Shown here: piece after piece, positions 1-10,300 of the stretch
Layout of the letters: each line of letters begins with the position of its first letter
Numbering within the stretch: the stretch's first letter is position 1
Source of the DNA: Anaerolineales bacterium
GTDB taxonomy: Bacteria; Chloroflexota; Anaerolineae; Anaerolineales; Villigracilaceae
Direction of reading: 5' to 3'
NCBI GenBank assembly: GCA_030583905.1
Contig: CP129481.1
Coordinates: 1,922,001-1,986,000 of the forward strand
Length of the DNA stretch: 64,000 bases
Program-made: the position numbers and the translations under genes
The notes under the pieces: generated by a model
Seen by the model: the letters and a program-made list of their open reading frames with translations, nothing else
What the model was told of the DNA's origin: nothing
Databases searched by the model: none

Positions 1-1161
1 GTAGGGCAGGTGTCCGGCTTGCACTTGGATGCCCACGTCATTGTTCGTAAGCGTGTTGCCCTCTGCCAGCATGTTGGTCCCTTCCAGCACGATGCCGAAG
101 CCGGTGCTGTTCGAGCCGGAGTTGCTCTGGCGGAAGCCGCTCACCGTGTTGTTGCGCACGATCACGCCGGTCGGGATGTCCACATAGCCCGCGCCCACCA
201 GGTAGCTCCGGCGGAACACGGCGATGCCGGCGAAGTCGCGCAGGTCCGCGCCGGGGTTCGGCAGGGAGACCGTATTGTTCTCCACCACGATGCTCCCGTC
301 GCCGCTGTCCGCGCCGTTGCCGTTCGGCAGTTTGATCTCGATGCCGTAGCGTCCGTTGTTCGTGAGCGTGTTGTTGCTGATCACGTTCGCGCCGGCTCCG
401 GAGGTCAACCCGATGGCGGACATGCCGCTGTCTAAGTTGTTGACCACCGTGTTGCCGCTCAGGGTCACGCCCGAGGCGGTCCCGTCCTGCAGTTCGATGC
501 CGCAGCAGTTGTTGTTCGCCACGTAGCTGTTGGTGATGCTGATGTTCTGCTTGAAACCGTTCCAGATCACGATGCCGCGCGCGCGGTTGAACTGCGAATC
601 CACGTTGTTGATCGACACGTTGGAGACGGGTCCGTTCATGTAGATGCCGCCGCCGTTCGTCGCGTTGTTGGTGTTGTTGCTGTACACGTGCACGCTGTCG
701 ATGGTCAGGTTGTTGTTGTTGGCGGCGCCGTAGATGCCGCTGTTGCTTGCAAAGCCCTGCACGCGCAGGTTCTGGATGGTCACCCCCGTCACCCCGTTGG
801 GGATCGAGATGCCCGGGCTGGTGATCACTGCCGGGGCGGCGCCGTTGATGATCGTATGGATCGTATCGTCCGGCGTGTCGTTGGGGTTCAGTGCCAGCGC
901 GCCGGTCAGGGTGATGTTGTTCTTGTTGATGATGACGTTCTCGTTGTAGGTCCCTGCCCTGACGTGAATGGTGTCCCCCGCGCTGGCGGCGTTGATGGCG
1001 GCTTGAATGGTGGTATGGCATCCATCCGCCCCGCTTGGTTCCACGCACAGGCTCGCAGCGCCCGCGCTGTAGCTCATGGGCAGAGCCAGTATCAGGACCA
1101 GCACGCATGCGGCTGCCATGTGGCGCAGTTGGATGAACCCTGTTTTGAATATGCTTTTCAT
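1..1161 (-). CDS. Secreted parallel beta-helix repeat protein (partial, C-terminus outside window)
   Basis: The reading frame is open from ATG at 1161 to the window edge (387 codons, no stop). An AGGAGG ribosome site lies just upstream at 1166-1171. The N-terminus is a signal peptide: Lys/Arg, then a hydrophobic stretch around residues 14-32 ending near SAGAA. Next comes a block typical of NosD/PbH1 or pectate-lyase-like right-handed beta-helices: CVEPSGADGCHTTIQAAINA, then AGDTIHVRAGTYNENVIINK. The rest is Asn-rich with short repeating turns, as expected of stacked beta-helix coils. The likely place is outside the cell or on its surface; the substrate is unknown and a catalytic role is not shown. 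The Arg-rich translation of another frame here is an artefact. Confidence 0.8.
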   Translation of the reverse strand, partial: MKSIFKTGFIQLRHMAAACVLVLILALPMSYSAGAASLCVEPSGADGCHTTIQAAINAASAGDTIHVRAGTYNENVIINKNNITLTGALALNPNDTPDDTIHTIINGAAPAVITSPGISIPNGVTGVTIQNLRVQGFASNSGIYGAANNNNLTIDSVHVYSNNTNNATNGGGIYMNGPVSNVSINNVDSQFNRARGIVIWNGFKQNISITNSYVANNNCCGIELQDGTASGVTLSGNTVVNNLDSGMSAIGLTSGAGANVISNNTLTNNGRYGIEIKLPNGNGADSGDGSIVVENNTVSLPNPGADLRDFAGIAVFRRSYLVGAGYVDIPTGVIVRNNTVSGFRQSNSGSNSTGFGIVLEGTNMLAEGNTLTNNDVGIQVQAGHLPY

Positions 1162-1223
1162 ATTGCCTCCTGGTTTATTTCAGCTCGTTGGGGGATCGTT
1201 TTTTTGTGCCCTCTCGGAAGGTT

Positions 1224-1269
1224 CTCGATGCCCCGTTTGGCTTCAACGCTCCATCGCTGAAGGATGGAG
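1224..1269. repeat. Duplicated 27-nt motif plus hairpin, copy 1
   Basis: Positions 1224-1250 match 1443-1469 at 20 of 27 bases without gaps, and six of the seven differences are transitions. The core is followed by an inverted repeat: CTCCATC (1249-1255) pairs with GATGGAG (1263-1269). The hairpin sequence differs from copy 2 although the pairing is kept. I do not recognise the family or the functional strand. Confidence 0.4.
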
Positions 1270-1442
1270 AACGGACTTGTCCCGCTTGTTTCCGTGCACA
1301 AGCTTGCAGCCCCTATGGCACCGCCGGCGTACGGACGGCGCTTACAACGGTATGGTGGGAGATGGACGTATCGTTTCAGTGACCTCCTGTAACTTCCATG
1401 CGCTTGGGGATTGAAGTACTGCCCTGTTGGGTTTGTTTTGGG

Positions 1443-1495
1443 CTCAATACCCCGCTTAGGTTCGACGCCTCGTTCCGCGCGTTCGGGAACTGAGG
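1443..1495. repeat. Duplicated 27-nt motif plus hairpin, copy 2
   Basis: This is the second copy of the motif at 1224. Its core at 1443-1469 leads into an inverted repeat: CCTCGTTCC (1468-1476) pairs imperfectly with GGGAACTGAGG (1485-1495). It lies in the possible 5' leader of the minus-strand beta-helix gene, or upstream of the riboswitch promoter on the plus strand. Confidence 0.4.
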
Positions 1496-1657
1496 TTCGG
1501 GTTTTCCCCGATGTTTACTAATGTACCATTTTATTGGAAAACGTGCAAATCGCTTAGGTGTGATTATCTGTGGAAATCGTGACGAATGTCAGTGTTTTTT
1601 GCCTCCATACAATGTTAAGTTCCTTGCAAAATTGAAAAACACATCCGTCTTGTTTTG

Positions 1658-1666
1658 TGCTACACT
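1658..1666 (+). promoter_or_regulatory. Extended -10 promoter candidate for the riboswitch leader
   Basis: TGCTACACT at 1658-1666 fits an extended -10 (TGn then TACACT). Transcription would start near 1673, just before the first aptamer. No good -35 is seen at the usual distance; TTGAAA at 1632 is too far. Confidence 0.4.
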
Positions 1667-1680
1667 GTGTGCAGTAAGAA

Positions 1681-1774
1681 CAACCGATAAAGGCAAACCT
1701 GCCGAAAGGCAGCGACGCAAAGCCATGGGTCTACCGTTGTGCATGCACGACCACGATCGCCAGGCCGCCGAAAT
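1681..1774 (+). promoter_or_regulatory. c-di-GMP-I (GEMM-I) riboswitch, first of tandem pair
   Basis: The aptamer shows the GEMM-I signature in order: AAGGCAAACC (1691-1699 region), a P1b stem CTGCC/GGCAG capped by a GAAA tetraloop, GACGCAAAGCC, then a long P2 arm GTTGTG-CATG-CACGAC. The base two before CAAACC, equivalent to G20 of the Vibrio Vc2 aptamer, is G. That favours c-di-GMP over the cGAMP-binding A variant. A strong intrinsic terminator follows at 1802-1838, so this copy probably acts by transcription attenuation. The family assignment is firm; the boundaries are approximate. Confidence 0.9.
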
Positions 1775-1801
1775 ACATCATAGGATGATTCTTTCCATTG
1801 G

Positions 1802-1838
1802 CGGACCTGGTATTGCACAGGTCCGTTTTATTATTTTG
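1802..1838 (+). terminator. Intrinsic terminator of the first riboswitch expression platform
   Basis: CGGACCTG (1802-1809) pairs with CAGGTCCG (1818-1825) and is followed by TTTTATTATTTT. The 5' arm region GGCGG (1800-1804) can also pair with CCGCC (1765-1769) at the 3' end of the aptamer. That is a plausible antiterminator competing with this hairpin. Confidence 0.8.
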
Positions 1839-1854
1839 TAACTTAAAAAAGTTG

Positions 1855-1948
1855 TATCGATAAGGGCAAACCCGTCGAAAGACGGGGACGCAAAGCCATG
1901 GGTCTACCGTTGTACATGCACGACCACGATCGCCAGGCTGCCGAAAAC
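1855..1948 (+). promoter_or_regulatory. c-di-GMP-I (GEMM-I) riboswitch, second of tandem pair
   Basis: This copy has AGGGCAAACC, a P1b stem CCGTC/GACGG with GAAA loop, GACGCAAAGCC and the same P2 arm. Positions 1887-1946 match 1714-1773 of the first copy at 58 of 60 bases. The P1b stem differs between copies with compensatory changes, which is evidence for a folded RNA. It ends about 80 nt before the protease start codon. A perfect hairpin follows (GTGTGTGG/CCACACAC around 1955-1973) but has no T-tract, so control may be translational. Confidence 0.9.
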
Positions 1949-2028
1949 ACAGCCGTGTGTGGCCTCCACACACCTCTGCCGTTAGAGCACAGTCCCCGCC
2001 GGGATGCCCTTGCAAGGAGATTTAAGCA

Positions 2029-3726
2029 ATGGCATCCTCATCATCATTCACCCGCAAGCTCACATGGTTGGTCGTTCTGGCGTTATGCTTCGCCGTCCTG
2101 CCCGCCCGCGTGAGGGCAGCCGCCCCCGCCGAAGAGCAGGTCCTTAAGCAACACGTCTTCAAATTCTATCTCGACCCCGCCCTCGTCCCGGATATGGAGT
2201 TCGCGAAAGCCATGCTCCCCAAATACGTGGCGGATATGAATACCATTCTGGCGAAGAACACCAGCCGCCGCCTCGTCTTCAACCCCGAAACCGATATCAT
2301 CCTGACCAGCGCCCAGCCTCAAACGAATTACGCCTTTCCGCCCCTGCCGGTGAACGGTTTTGAGATCTGGGCGCATGCTATCCGCACGAATTTTGCTATT
2401 TCTCATAATGGCTATGCCGGTGTGGATGTCAGCGGTGCGGGGGTGCTTGCCGGTTTGCGTTGGACGCGCATTTATAACCCCGACTCTCTTACCTCTGCCG
2501 AACTGAACGACTACTGGACGCAGATTCACCTCATGGTGCATGAGATGGCGCACGTCTTTGGTGCAGGGTTGGGTGAATACTATAACCTCTTCTCTGTCAC
2601 AGATACCACAGGTATGGACCCCTTGCGGAATATAAACATTTACGATCCTGCCGACCCCTTCTGGGCAGCCCGTCAGGATTTCATGGCAGACCCGCTGTTG
2701 CGCAACCCCATCAAGTTTGGTTCTGTTGTTGATCCGCTCACGCGTGAGAATCTGCTGGCGTATGTCCGCTTTTCAAGCCTCACGGCGGCAATCATCAGCA
2801 ATGATTACCGCAATAGTGCTCCCACTGTGGATCTTTCCAATATCAATGTGCGCGTTGTCACCGAGAGCGGTATGCCGGTCGAATCCGCTGTGGTTAAGGT
2901 TTGGAGTGTGATTGGCACGTCACCGAATCAATCCCAATTGATGGTCGAAAGTGCCACGAATGCCGGCGGACGTCTTTCCTTTACCTGGGGCGGTGCGGTC
3001 AGACCGCATAACAGCAATGATATGCTGCGTCTCGTAAAGGTGTACAAGAACGGATACGAAGCTTTCGCCGGATACATTTCAATTTTTGATACGGATGTCG
3101 TGCGTATTGTGGACGGTGGCTTGTCTTATGAGTTGACGGTCGTGTTGAAGCCGGCTGGTGGATTTTCATCCGGTTCCATTTTTGCTGATGTTTCTGTCAC
3201 TTCATCCACATGGTCCTTCATTGAGAAGATGTATGCGTCTGGCATAACTGGCGGTTGTACGCTGTCCCCTTTGCGCTACTGTCCGGATCAGATCGTATCG
3301 CGCGGTCAGATGGCGGTCTTTCTTGAGCGTAGCATGAGGGGTGCCGGTTTTGCTCCTCCTGTGGTGCCCGTCAGTTTTAACGATACCACCGATCACTCGA
3401 TGCGTTACTGGATCGAAGTCCTCGCTGCCGATGGCATCACTGCCGGGTGCGGGAATGGCAACTTCTGCCCCGATAATCCCGTAACTCGCGGACAAATGGC
3501 GATCTTCCTCCTGCGTGCCATGCACGGCGCAGGGTACAAACCGCCCGCAGCCTCCGGGACCGTGTTCCTGGATGCCCCTGCCGATCATTGGGCGTCTGCC
3601 TGGGTCGAGCAGCTTGCCCGCGAGAACATCACCGGCGGGTGCGGCAATGGCAACTTCTGCCCCGACGCCCCCGTCACCCGTGCGCAAATGGCGGTCTTCC
3701 TGGTCAAAGCCTTCAGGATGGAATAA
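2029..3726 (+). CDS. SLH-domain surface zinc metalloprotease, c-di-GMP riboswitch controlled
   Basis: This is a 565-aa exported protein with an N-terminal signal peptide (about residues 1-31, cleavage after VRA). A zinc-protease motif HEMAH lies at residues 171-175, extended to HxxGxGLGE with E183 a possible third ligand. A beta-rich middle region follows. Three SLH repeats (about 384-437, 446-500 and 512-565) contain paired Cys in GGC...CPD blocks and would anchor it to the cell wall or S-layer. Start ATG 2029 has AAGGAG upstream. Two c-di-GMP riboswitches precede it, so expression should follow the second messenger; the substrate (perhaps a surface adhesin) is inference. The exact peptidase family is not certain. 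Confidence 0.8.
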   Translation: MASSSSFTRKLTWLVVLALCFAVLPARVRAAAPAEEQVLKQHVFKFYLDPALVPDMEFAKAMLPKYVADMNTILAKNTSRRLVFNPETDIILTSAQPQTNYAFPPLPVNGFEIWAHAIRTNFAISHNGYAGVDVSGAGVLAGLRWTRIYNPDSLTSAELNDYWTQIHLMVHEMAHVFGAGLGEYYNLFSVTDTTGMDPLRNINIYDPADPFWAARQDFMADPLLRNPIKFGSVVDPLTRENLLAYVRFSSLTAAIISNDYRNSAPTVDLSNINVRVVTESGMPVESAVVKVWSVIGTSPNQSQLMVESATNAGGRLSFTWGGAVRPHNSNDMLRLVKVYKNGYEAFAGYISIFDTDVVRIVDGGLSYELTVVLKPAGGFSSGSIFADVSVTSSTWSFIEKMYASGITGGCTLSPLRYCPDQIVSRGQMAVFLERSMRGAGFAPPVVPVSFNDTTDHSMRYWIEVLAADGITAGCGNGNFCPDNPVTRGQMAIFLLRAMHGAGYKPPAASGTVFLDAPADHWASAWVEQLARENITGGCGNGNFCPDAPVTRAQMAVFLVKAFRME

Positions 3727-3746
3727 CAAGTTGCAGGTTAAAAGTT

Positions 3747-3783
3747 CAGGGACTGTGTGATCTTCACACAGTCCCTGTTTTTT

Positions 3784-3785
<2 letters not shown>
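3747..3785 (+). terminator. Intrinsic terminator after SLH protease
   Basis: A 14-bp perfect stem (3747-3760 with 3764-3777) is followed by eight T. It sits in the convergent space with pyrG and may also block minus-strand transcription. Confidence 0.85.
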
Positions 3786-5947
<2,162 letters not shown>

Positions 5948-6076
5948 AAATCGGTCTCCTGGGAAAGCAGTTACATGGTGTTGGGACGAACTGAGTTTAC
6001 CAGAAAAATCCTCATTCGAGAATTGCCCGCGCATTTCAAAATGAATGTGATTTCAATTTGACCCCTCCCATCCTTC

Positions 6077-6718
6077 ATGTTAAACTTAACGGTTGCCATG
6101 CTCAAAGCCGTCCTGACCGTTCTCCTGCTTTTCCAATTTCAGGAATTCCCCGTTGCCATTTCGAAGCCGGAAGCGGGCGAAACCCTGCGCGGACAGGTGG
6201 AGATCCTCGGTCAGATGGATGTCCCGGATTTTGCCTCCGCCGAGCTGGCTTTCTCCTACGCCGCCTCCAACCCCGCCGACGCTTGGTTCACCATTCAGAC
6301 CTTTTCCCAGCCCCCGGCGGATCTCCTGCTCGCCGTGTGGGACACCACCCAACTGACGGACGGTGATTACGATCTGCGCCTGCGTGTCTTCTCCGTGGAT
6401 GGCTCCTTTCAGGATGCCCTTGTTGCCGGTGTGCGCATCCGCAACTACACGCCTGACCCCACCGCCACACCGACCATCACCCCCACGGTGACCGCGACCC
6501 TGCCGTCCTTTTCCCTCTTCAACGCCACTCCCATTTCACCATCGCAGGGAGATTCGACGCCGGTTGTTGCCGTTTTTCCAACCGCTACACCGCTCCCGGC
6601 CAATCCCGCCACGCTGACCGCATCTGAGATCCTCGCCATCTTCGGGAAAAGCGCGCTAGCCATTATTGGAGTATTCATCCTGATCTCGCTTCTCCTCCGC
6701 CTGCGGAGGAACGCCTGA
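6077..6718 (+). CDS. Membrane-anchored exported protein with Ig-like domain
   Basis: This 213-aa protein has an N-terminal signal sequence (about residues 8-24). A beta-rich extracellular domain follows (about 28-122), with a pattern like bacterial Ig-like folds (ISKPEAGETLRGQVEI...DGDYDLRLRVFSVDGS). Then comes a Thr/Pro-rich linker (about 125-180) and a C-terminal transmembrane helix followed by LRLRRNA. It should be displayed outside and held in the membrane. No enzymatic motif is seen. A start at 6098 (MLKAV) is an alternative. It lies just before pth and may be cotranscribed. Confidence 0.7.
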   Translation: MLNLTVAMLKAVLTVLLLFQFQEFPVAISKPEAGETLRGQVEILGQMDVPDFASAELAFSYAASNPADAWFTIQTFSQPPADLLLAVWDTTQLTDGDYDLRLRVFSVDGSFQDALVAGVRIRNYTPDPTATPTITPTVTATLPSFSLFNATPISPSQGDSTPVVAVFPTATPLPANPATLTASEILAIFGKSALAIIGVFILISLLLRLRRNA

Positions 6719-6740
6719 CACCTGAAACTTGGAACCTCCC

Positions 6741-7316
6741 ATGACAGATACTTTCCTCATCATTGGTCTCGGAAACCCGGGGCGCGAATATAGGGATACC
6801 CGCCACAATATCGGCTTCATGCTGATGGATGTGCTGGCTGTTCGTTTGGATGCGCGCGGGATGAAACTGCAATCCAAAGCCATCATCACCTCCGCGCTTT
6901 ACGAGGAGCGCAAGATCATCCTTGCCAAGCCGCAGACGTATATGAATCTCTCCGGTCAATCCGTGCAGGGACTGTTGAACTTCTACAAGATTCCCGTCAC
7001 CAACTTGCTGGTCGCGCACGATGACATGGATCTGCCCTTCGGTACGCTTCGCATCCGTCCCGGCGGCGGACCGGGCGGTCAACGCGGCATGGCGCACACC
7101 ATCGAACTGCTCGGCACCAAGGATTTTCCGCGCCTGCGCCTCGGCATTGGGCGTCCGCCCGGGCGCATGGACCCGAAGGCGTACGTCCTGCAAAATTTCA
7201 CGAAGGACGATTTCAAACTCCTGCCGGATGTGCTCAACCGCGCTGCGGATGCCGCCCTCGAATTCGTGCTGAACGGTTTGAATGCGGCAATGAATAAATA
7301 CAACGGTTCCGTATAA
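6741..7316 (+). CDS. pth: Peptidyl-tRNA hydrolase
   Basis: It releases peptides from prematurely dissociated peptidyl-tRNA. The 191-aa protein shows IIGLGNPG, the RHNIGF block with catalytic His, KPQTYMNLSG and the AHDDMDLPFG aspartate block. At the position of E. coli Asn114 (GGHNG) it has Arg (GGQRG), a variation at a substrate-contact residue. The ATG at 6741 matches the family N-terminus; a TTG four codons earlier is possible. It sits 22 bp after the preceding gene and 56 bp before mfd. Confidence 0.95.
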   Translation: MTDTFLIIGLGNPGREYRDTRHNIGFMLMDVLAVRLDARGMKLQSKAIITSALYEERKIILAKPQTYMNLSGQSVQGLLNFYKIPVTNLLVAHDDMDLPFGTLRIRPGGGPGGQRGMAHTIELLGTKDFPRLRLGIGRPPGRMDPKAYVLQNFTKDDFKLLPDVLNRAADAALEFVLNGLNAAMNKYNGSV

Positions 7317-7372
7317 GGCGGGTCTCCATCGCCTGATCGTATAGGTACGGCTGCAAACTGTTTCTGATAAAC

Positions 7373-10300
7373 ATGCAATCCATCCTGGATCATCTCCGTT
7401 CCATTCCTGCATATCAGCGCCTGCTGGGCGGATTGAACGCGCGTGCGCCCATCACTGGTTTGGGGCTGCCGCGTTCTGTCCGCCTGCCTCTCCTTGCCGC
7501 GCTCCACGCGGACCTGAACCAGCCCATCCTGCTCATCACCGACCGCGCCGACCATGCGCTCTCCCATTACGATGAACTTGGTTTCTGGGTCAAGTCTCCG
7601 CGCTATTTGTTCGCGGAACCAAATCCGCTGTTCTATGAAGATGCCGCCTGGGGTGTCACCACGCGCCGCGACCGTTTGCAAACCCTCACAACGCTTTCCA
7701 CGTACCATTTGCCGTTTACAAAAAAACCGGAGACTCCGCCGATCATCGTTGCCTCCGTCCGTTCGCTGATGACGCGCACCCTGCCGCGGCGGGACTTTCT
7801 CAAAGCGTGTAAAAAACTGTCCGCAAGCCAGAACAGCCAACCCGATGGTCTGATGCGGGAATGGGCGCGCATCGGCTACCAGCGCGTGAACACCGTCCTC
7901 GAGCCGGGGCAGTTCTCTCATCGCGGCGGCATCCTCGATGTGTGGACGCCGACCGAGCCGTATCCCGTCCGCCTTGATTTCTTCGGTGACGAGATCGAGA
8001 CCATCCGCCGTTTTGATCCTGCCACGCAGCGCACCATCGAAAAACTGGATGACATCCTCATCACGCCTGCCCGCGAGTTTCTGGCGGAGACGCTGGACGA
8101 TGAACTGCAATTGTCCGAGTTTCATATTCCGCTGCTGCATGCGCAGCCCGCGTCGCTGTTGGATTACCTGCCGCAAAAGACAACTCTGCTTGTGGATGAC
8201 CTGAGCCTGATCGAAGTGATGGCGAACGAGGTGGAGGAGCAGGCGGTCAAGTTTCGGCAGGAGTGCATCGCCGAGGGCACGCTTTCGGTGGATTTCCCCG
8301 TGCCGTACATTCCGTGGTCGGAACTGCACGACAATCTCAGCGAATTCGCCCATTTGGAGTTGGGGCACTCGACGGAAACCGAAGATGGCGTGGAACTTGC
8401 TTCGCATTTCGGTCACGACGAACGTTTTGGCGGCAGGCTCAAACCTTTTGTTGATTATCTTTTCCCGCTGGTCGAACATGGCGGGCGGATCTTTATCGTC
8501 TCGCGTCAGGCGCAGCGCTTGCGCGAATTATGGGGCGAGTATTACCCCGACTCGGAGTATCCGAATCTTGACTTTGTCGAGGCGTCGCTTTCCGAGGGGT
8601 TCACGCTTGCAGTCGATGAAACGCCCGCGCTGCATCTGATCACCGACTCCGAGGTCTTTGGCTGGGAGCGCCCGCAGCCGCGCACCCGTCCGCGCAAGGC
8701 GGCGGATACGCCCGAGTCGTTGTATGCGGATTTGCAGGTCGGGGATTTTGTCGTCCACGTGGATCACGGCATCGGACGCTTTGCGGGTCTGATTCAGCGA
8801 CAGTTGGACGGACACGAGCGGGAATATCTCACCGTTGAGTATGACCGCGGCGATATTCTCTATGTCCCTGTCCATCAAGCGGACCGGCTCACGCGCTACG
8901 TCGGCGCGGACGGCGGCAAGCCTTCGCTCGATCATCTTGGCGGGCAGGCATGGGCGGAGACCAAGGCGCGCGTCAAGCAGGCGGTGCAAAAGGTCGCCGA
9001 AGACCTGCTCGATCTCTACGCCCGCCGGCAGGTGGTGGAGGGTTTTTCATTCCAACCTGACTCGCAATGGCAGCGTGAACTCGAAGACAGTTTCCCGTAT
9101 GTTGAAACCGAAGACCAGAGACGCGCCATTGTGGATATCAAGCGCGATATGGAACGCGCCCGCCCCATGGACCGCCTTTTGTGCGGCGATGTCGGTTATG
9201 GAAAAACGGAGGTTGCATTGCGCGCCGCTTTCAAAGCTGTGATGAGCGGCAAACAAGCCGCCGTGCTCGTGCCGACGACGGTGCTGGCTCAGCAGCATTT
9301 CGAGACCTTCTCCCAGCGTCTCGCCGCCTTCCCGGTCAAAGTGGAAATGCTTTCCCGCTTCCGCACCCCGCGCGAGCAGACAGAGATCCTGCATCAACTC
9401 GCCCTCGGTGAAGTGGACATTGTCATCGGTACACATCGCCTGATCTCATCCGATGTACATTTCAAAGATCTGGGCTTGGTCGTCATTGACGAGGAACAGC
9501 GTTTCGGTGTCACGCACAAGGAGCATCTCAAGAAATTGCGCACCGAAGTGGATGTGCTGACGTTGACCGCCACGCCGATTCCACGCACGCTGTACATGGC
9601 GTTGACGGGTGTCCGTGATATTTCCAATCTAAACACGCCGCCCGAGGAGCGTCTGCCCATCATCACCCATGTCGGACCGTACTCTCCGCGCTTGGTGCGT
9701 CAAGCCATTTTGCGCGAGTTGGAGCGCGGCGGACAGATCTTCTTTGTCCACAACCGCGTACAAACAATTGAAGCCATGAAGGCGCATCTGGAAAAGCTCG
9801 TCCCTGAGGCGCGCGTGGATATTGGTCACGGGCAGATGGCGGAGAATCAACTCTCGGCGGTCATGCGGCGCTTCACGGCTGGTGAAATTGATATCCTGCT
9901 CTCGACCACCATTATCGAATCAGGTTTGGATATTCCCAACGCCAATACCCTCATCGTGGACCGTGCCGACACCTTTGGCTTGGCACAGCTTTATCAACTG
10001 CGCGGACGGGTGGGGCGCGGCGCAATGCGTGCGTATGCGTACTTCTTCCGCCACAATAAACTGTCACCGACTATTGACGGGCAGCAGCGGCTGGAGGTGA
10101 TCGCGGAGAATACGCAGCTTGGCGCGGGCTATTCGATTGCCATGCGCGATCTGGAGATCCGCGGCGCGGGCGAACTGCTTGGTACGCGCCAGCACGGCTT
10201 CATTCAATCGGTCGGCTTTCATCTTTATACAAGAATGCTCGCAGATTCGGTACGGCGTCTGCGGCGTGTTGCTTCTGGCGCGCTGAAACTGGACGGCGAG

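Larger units (their letters stand above)
1162..2028. other. Long divergent intergenic region with regulatory RNA
   Basis: This is the only long non-coding stretch in the window. It separates the minus-strand beta-helix gene from the plus-strand SLH protease. The right half (from about 1655) holds a promoter candidate, two c-di-GMP-I riboswitch aptamers and an intrinsic terminator. The left half holds a diverged duplicated motif (1224-1269 and 1443-1495) and no convincing ORF. Confidence 0.75.

Noticed and set aside
38..1108. 356-aa Arg/Gln/His-rich minus-strand frame
   Set aside because: It is an out-of-frame shadow of the beta-helix gene that starts at 1161; composition is non-biological and it lacks a ribosome site.
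1682..1948. cGAMP-type (GEMM-Ib) identity of the riboswitches
   Set aside because: The position equivalent to G20 of the Vc2 aptamer is G in both copies; the cGAMP variants have A. This should still be tested.
1955..1985. Second intrinsic terminator after the second aptamer
   Set aside because: The GTGTGTGG/CCACACAC hairpin is perfect, but no T-tract follows.
1731..2113. Short ORFs in the riboswitch region on both strands
   Set aside because: They overlap the aptamers and the terminator, have no ribosome sites and resemble no family.
7079..8479. 466-aa frame antisense to mfd
   Set aside because: GC-rich antisense shadow; His/Gln/Arg-rich, no domain, while the plus strand encodes intact Mfd.
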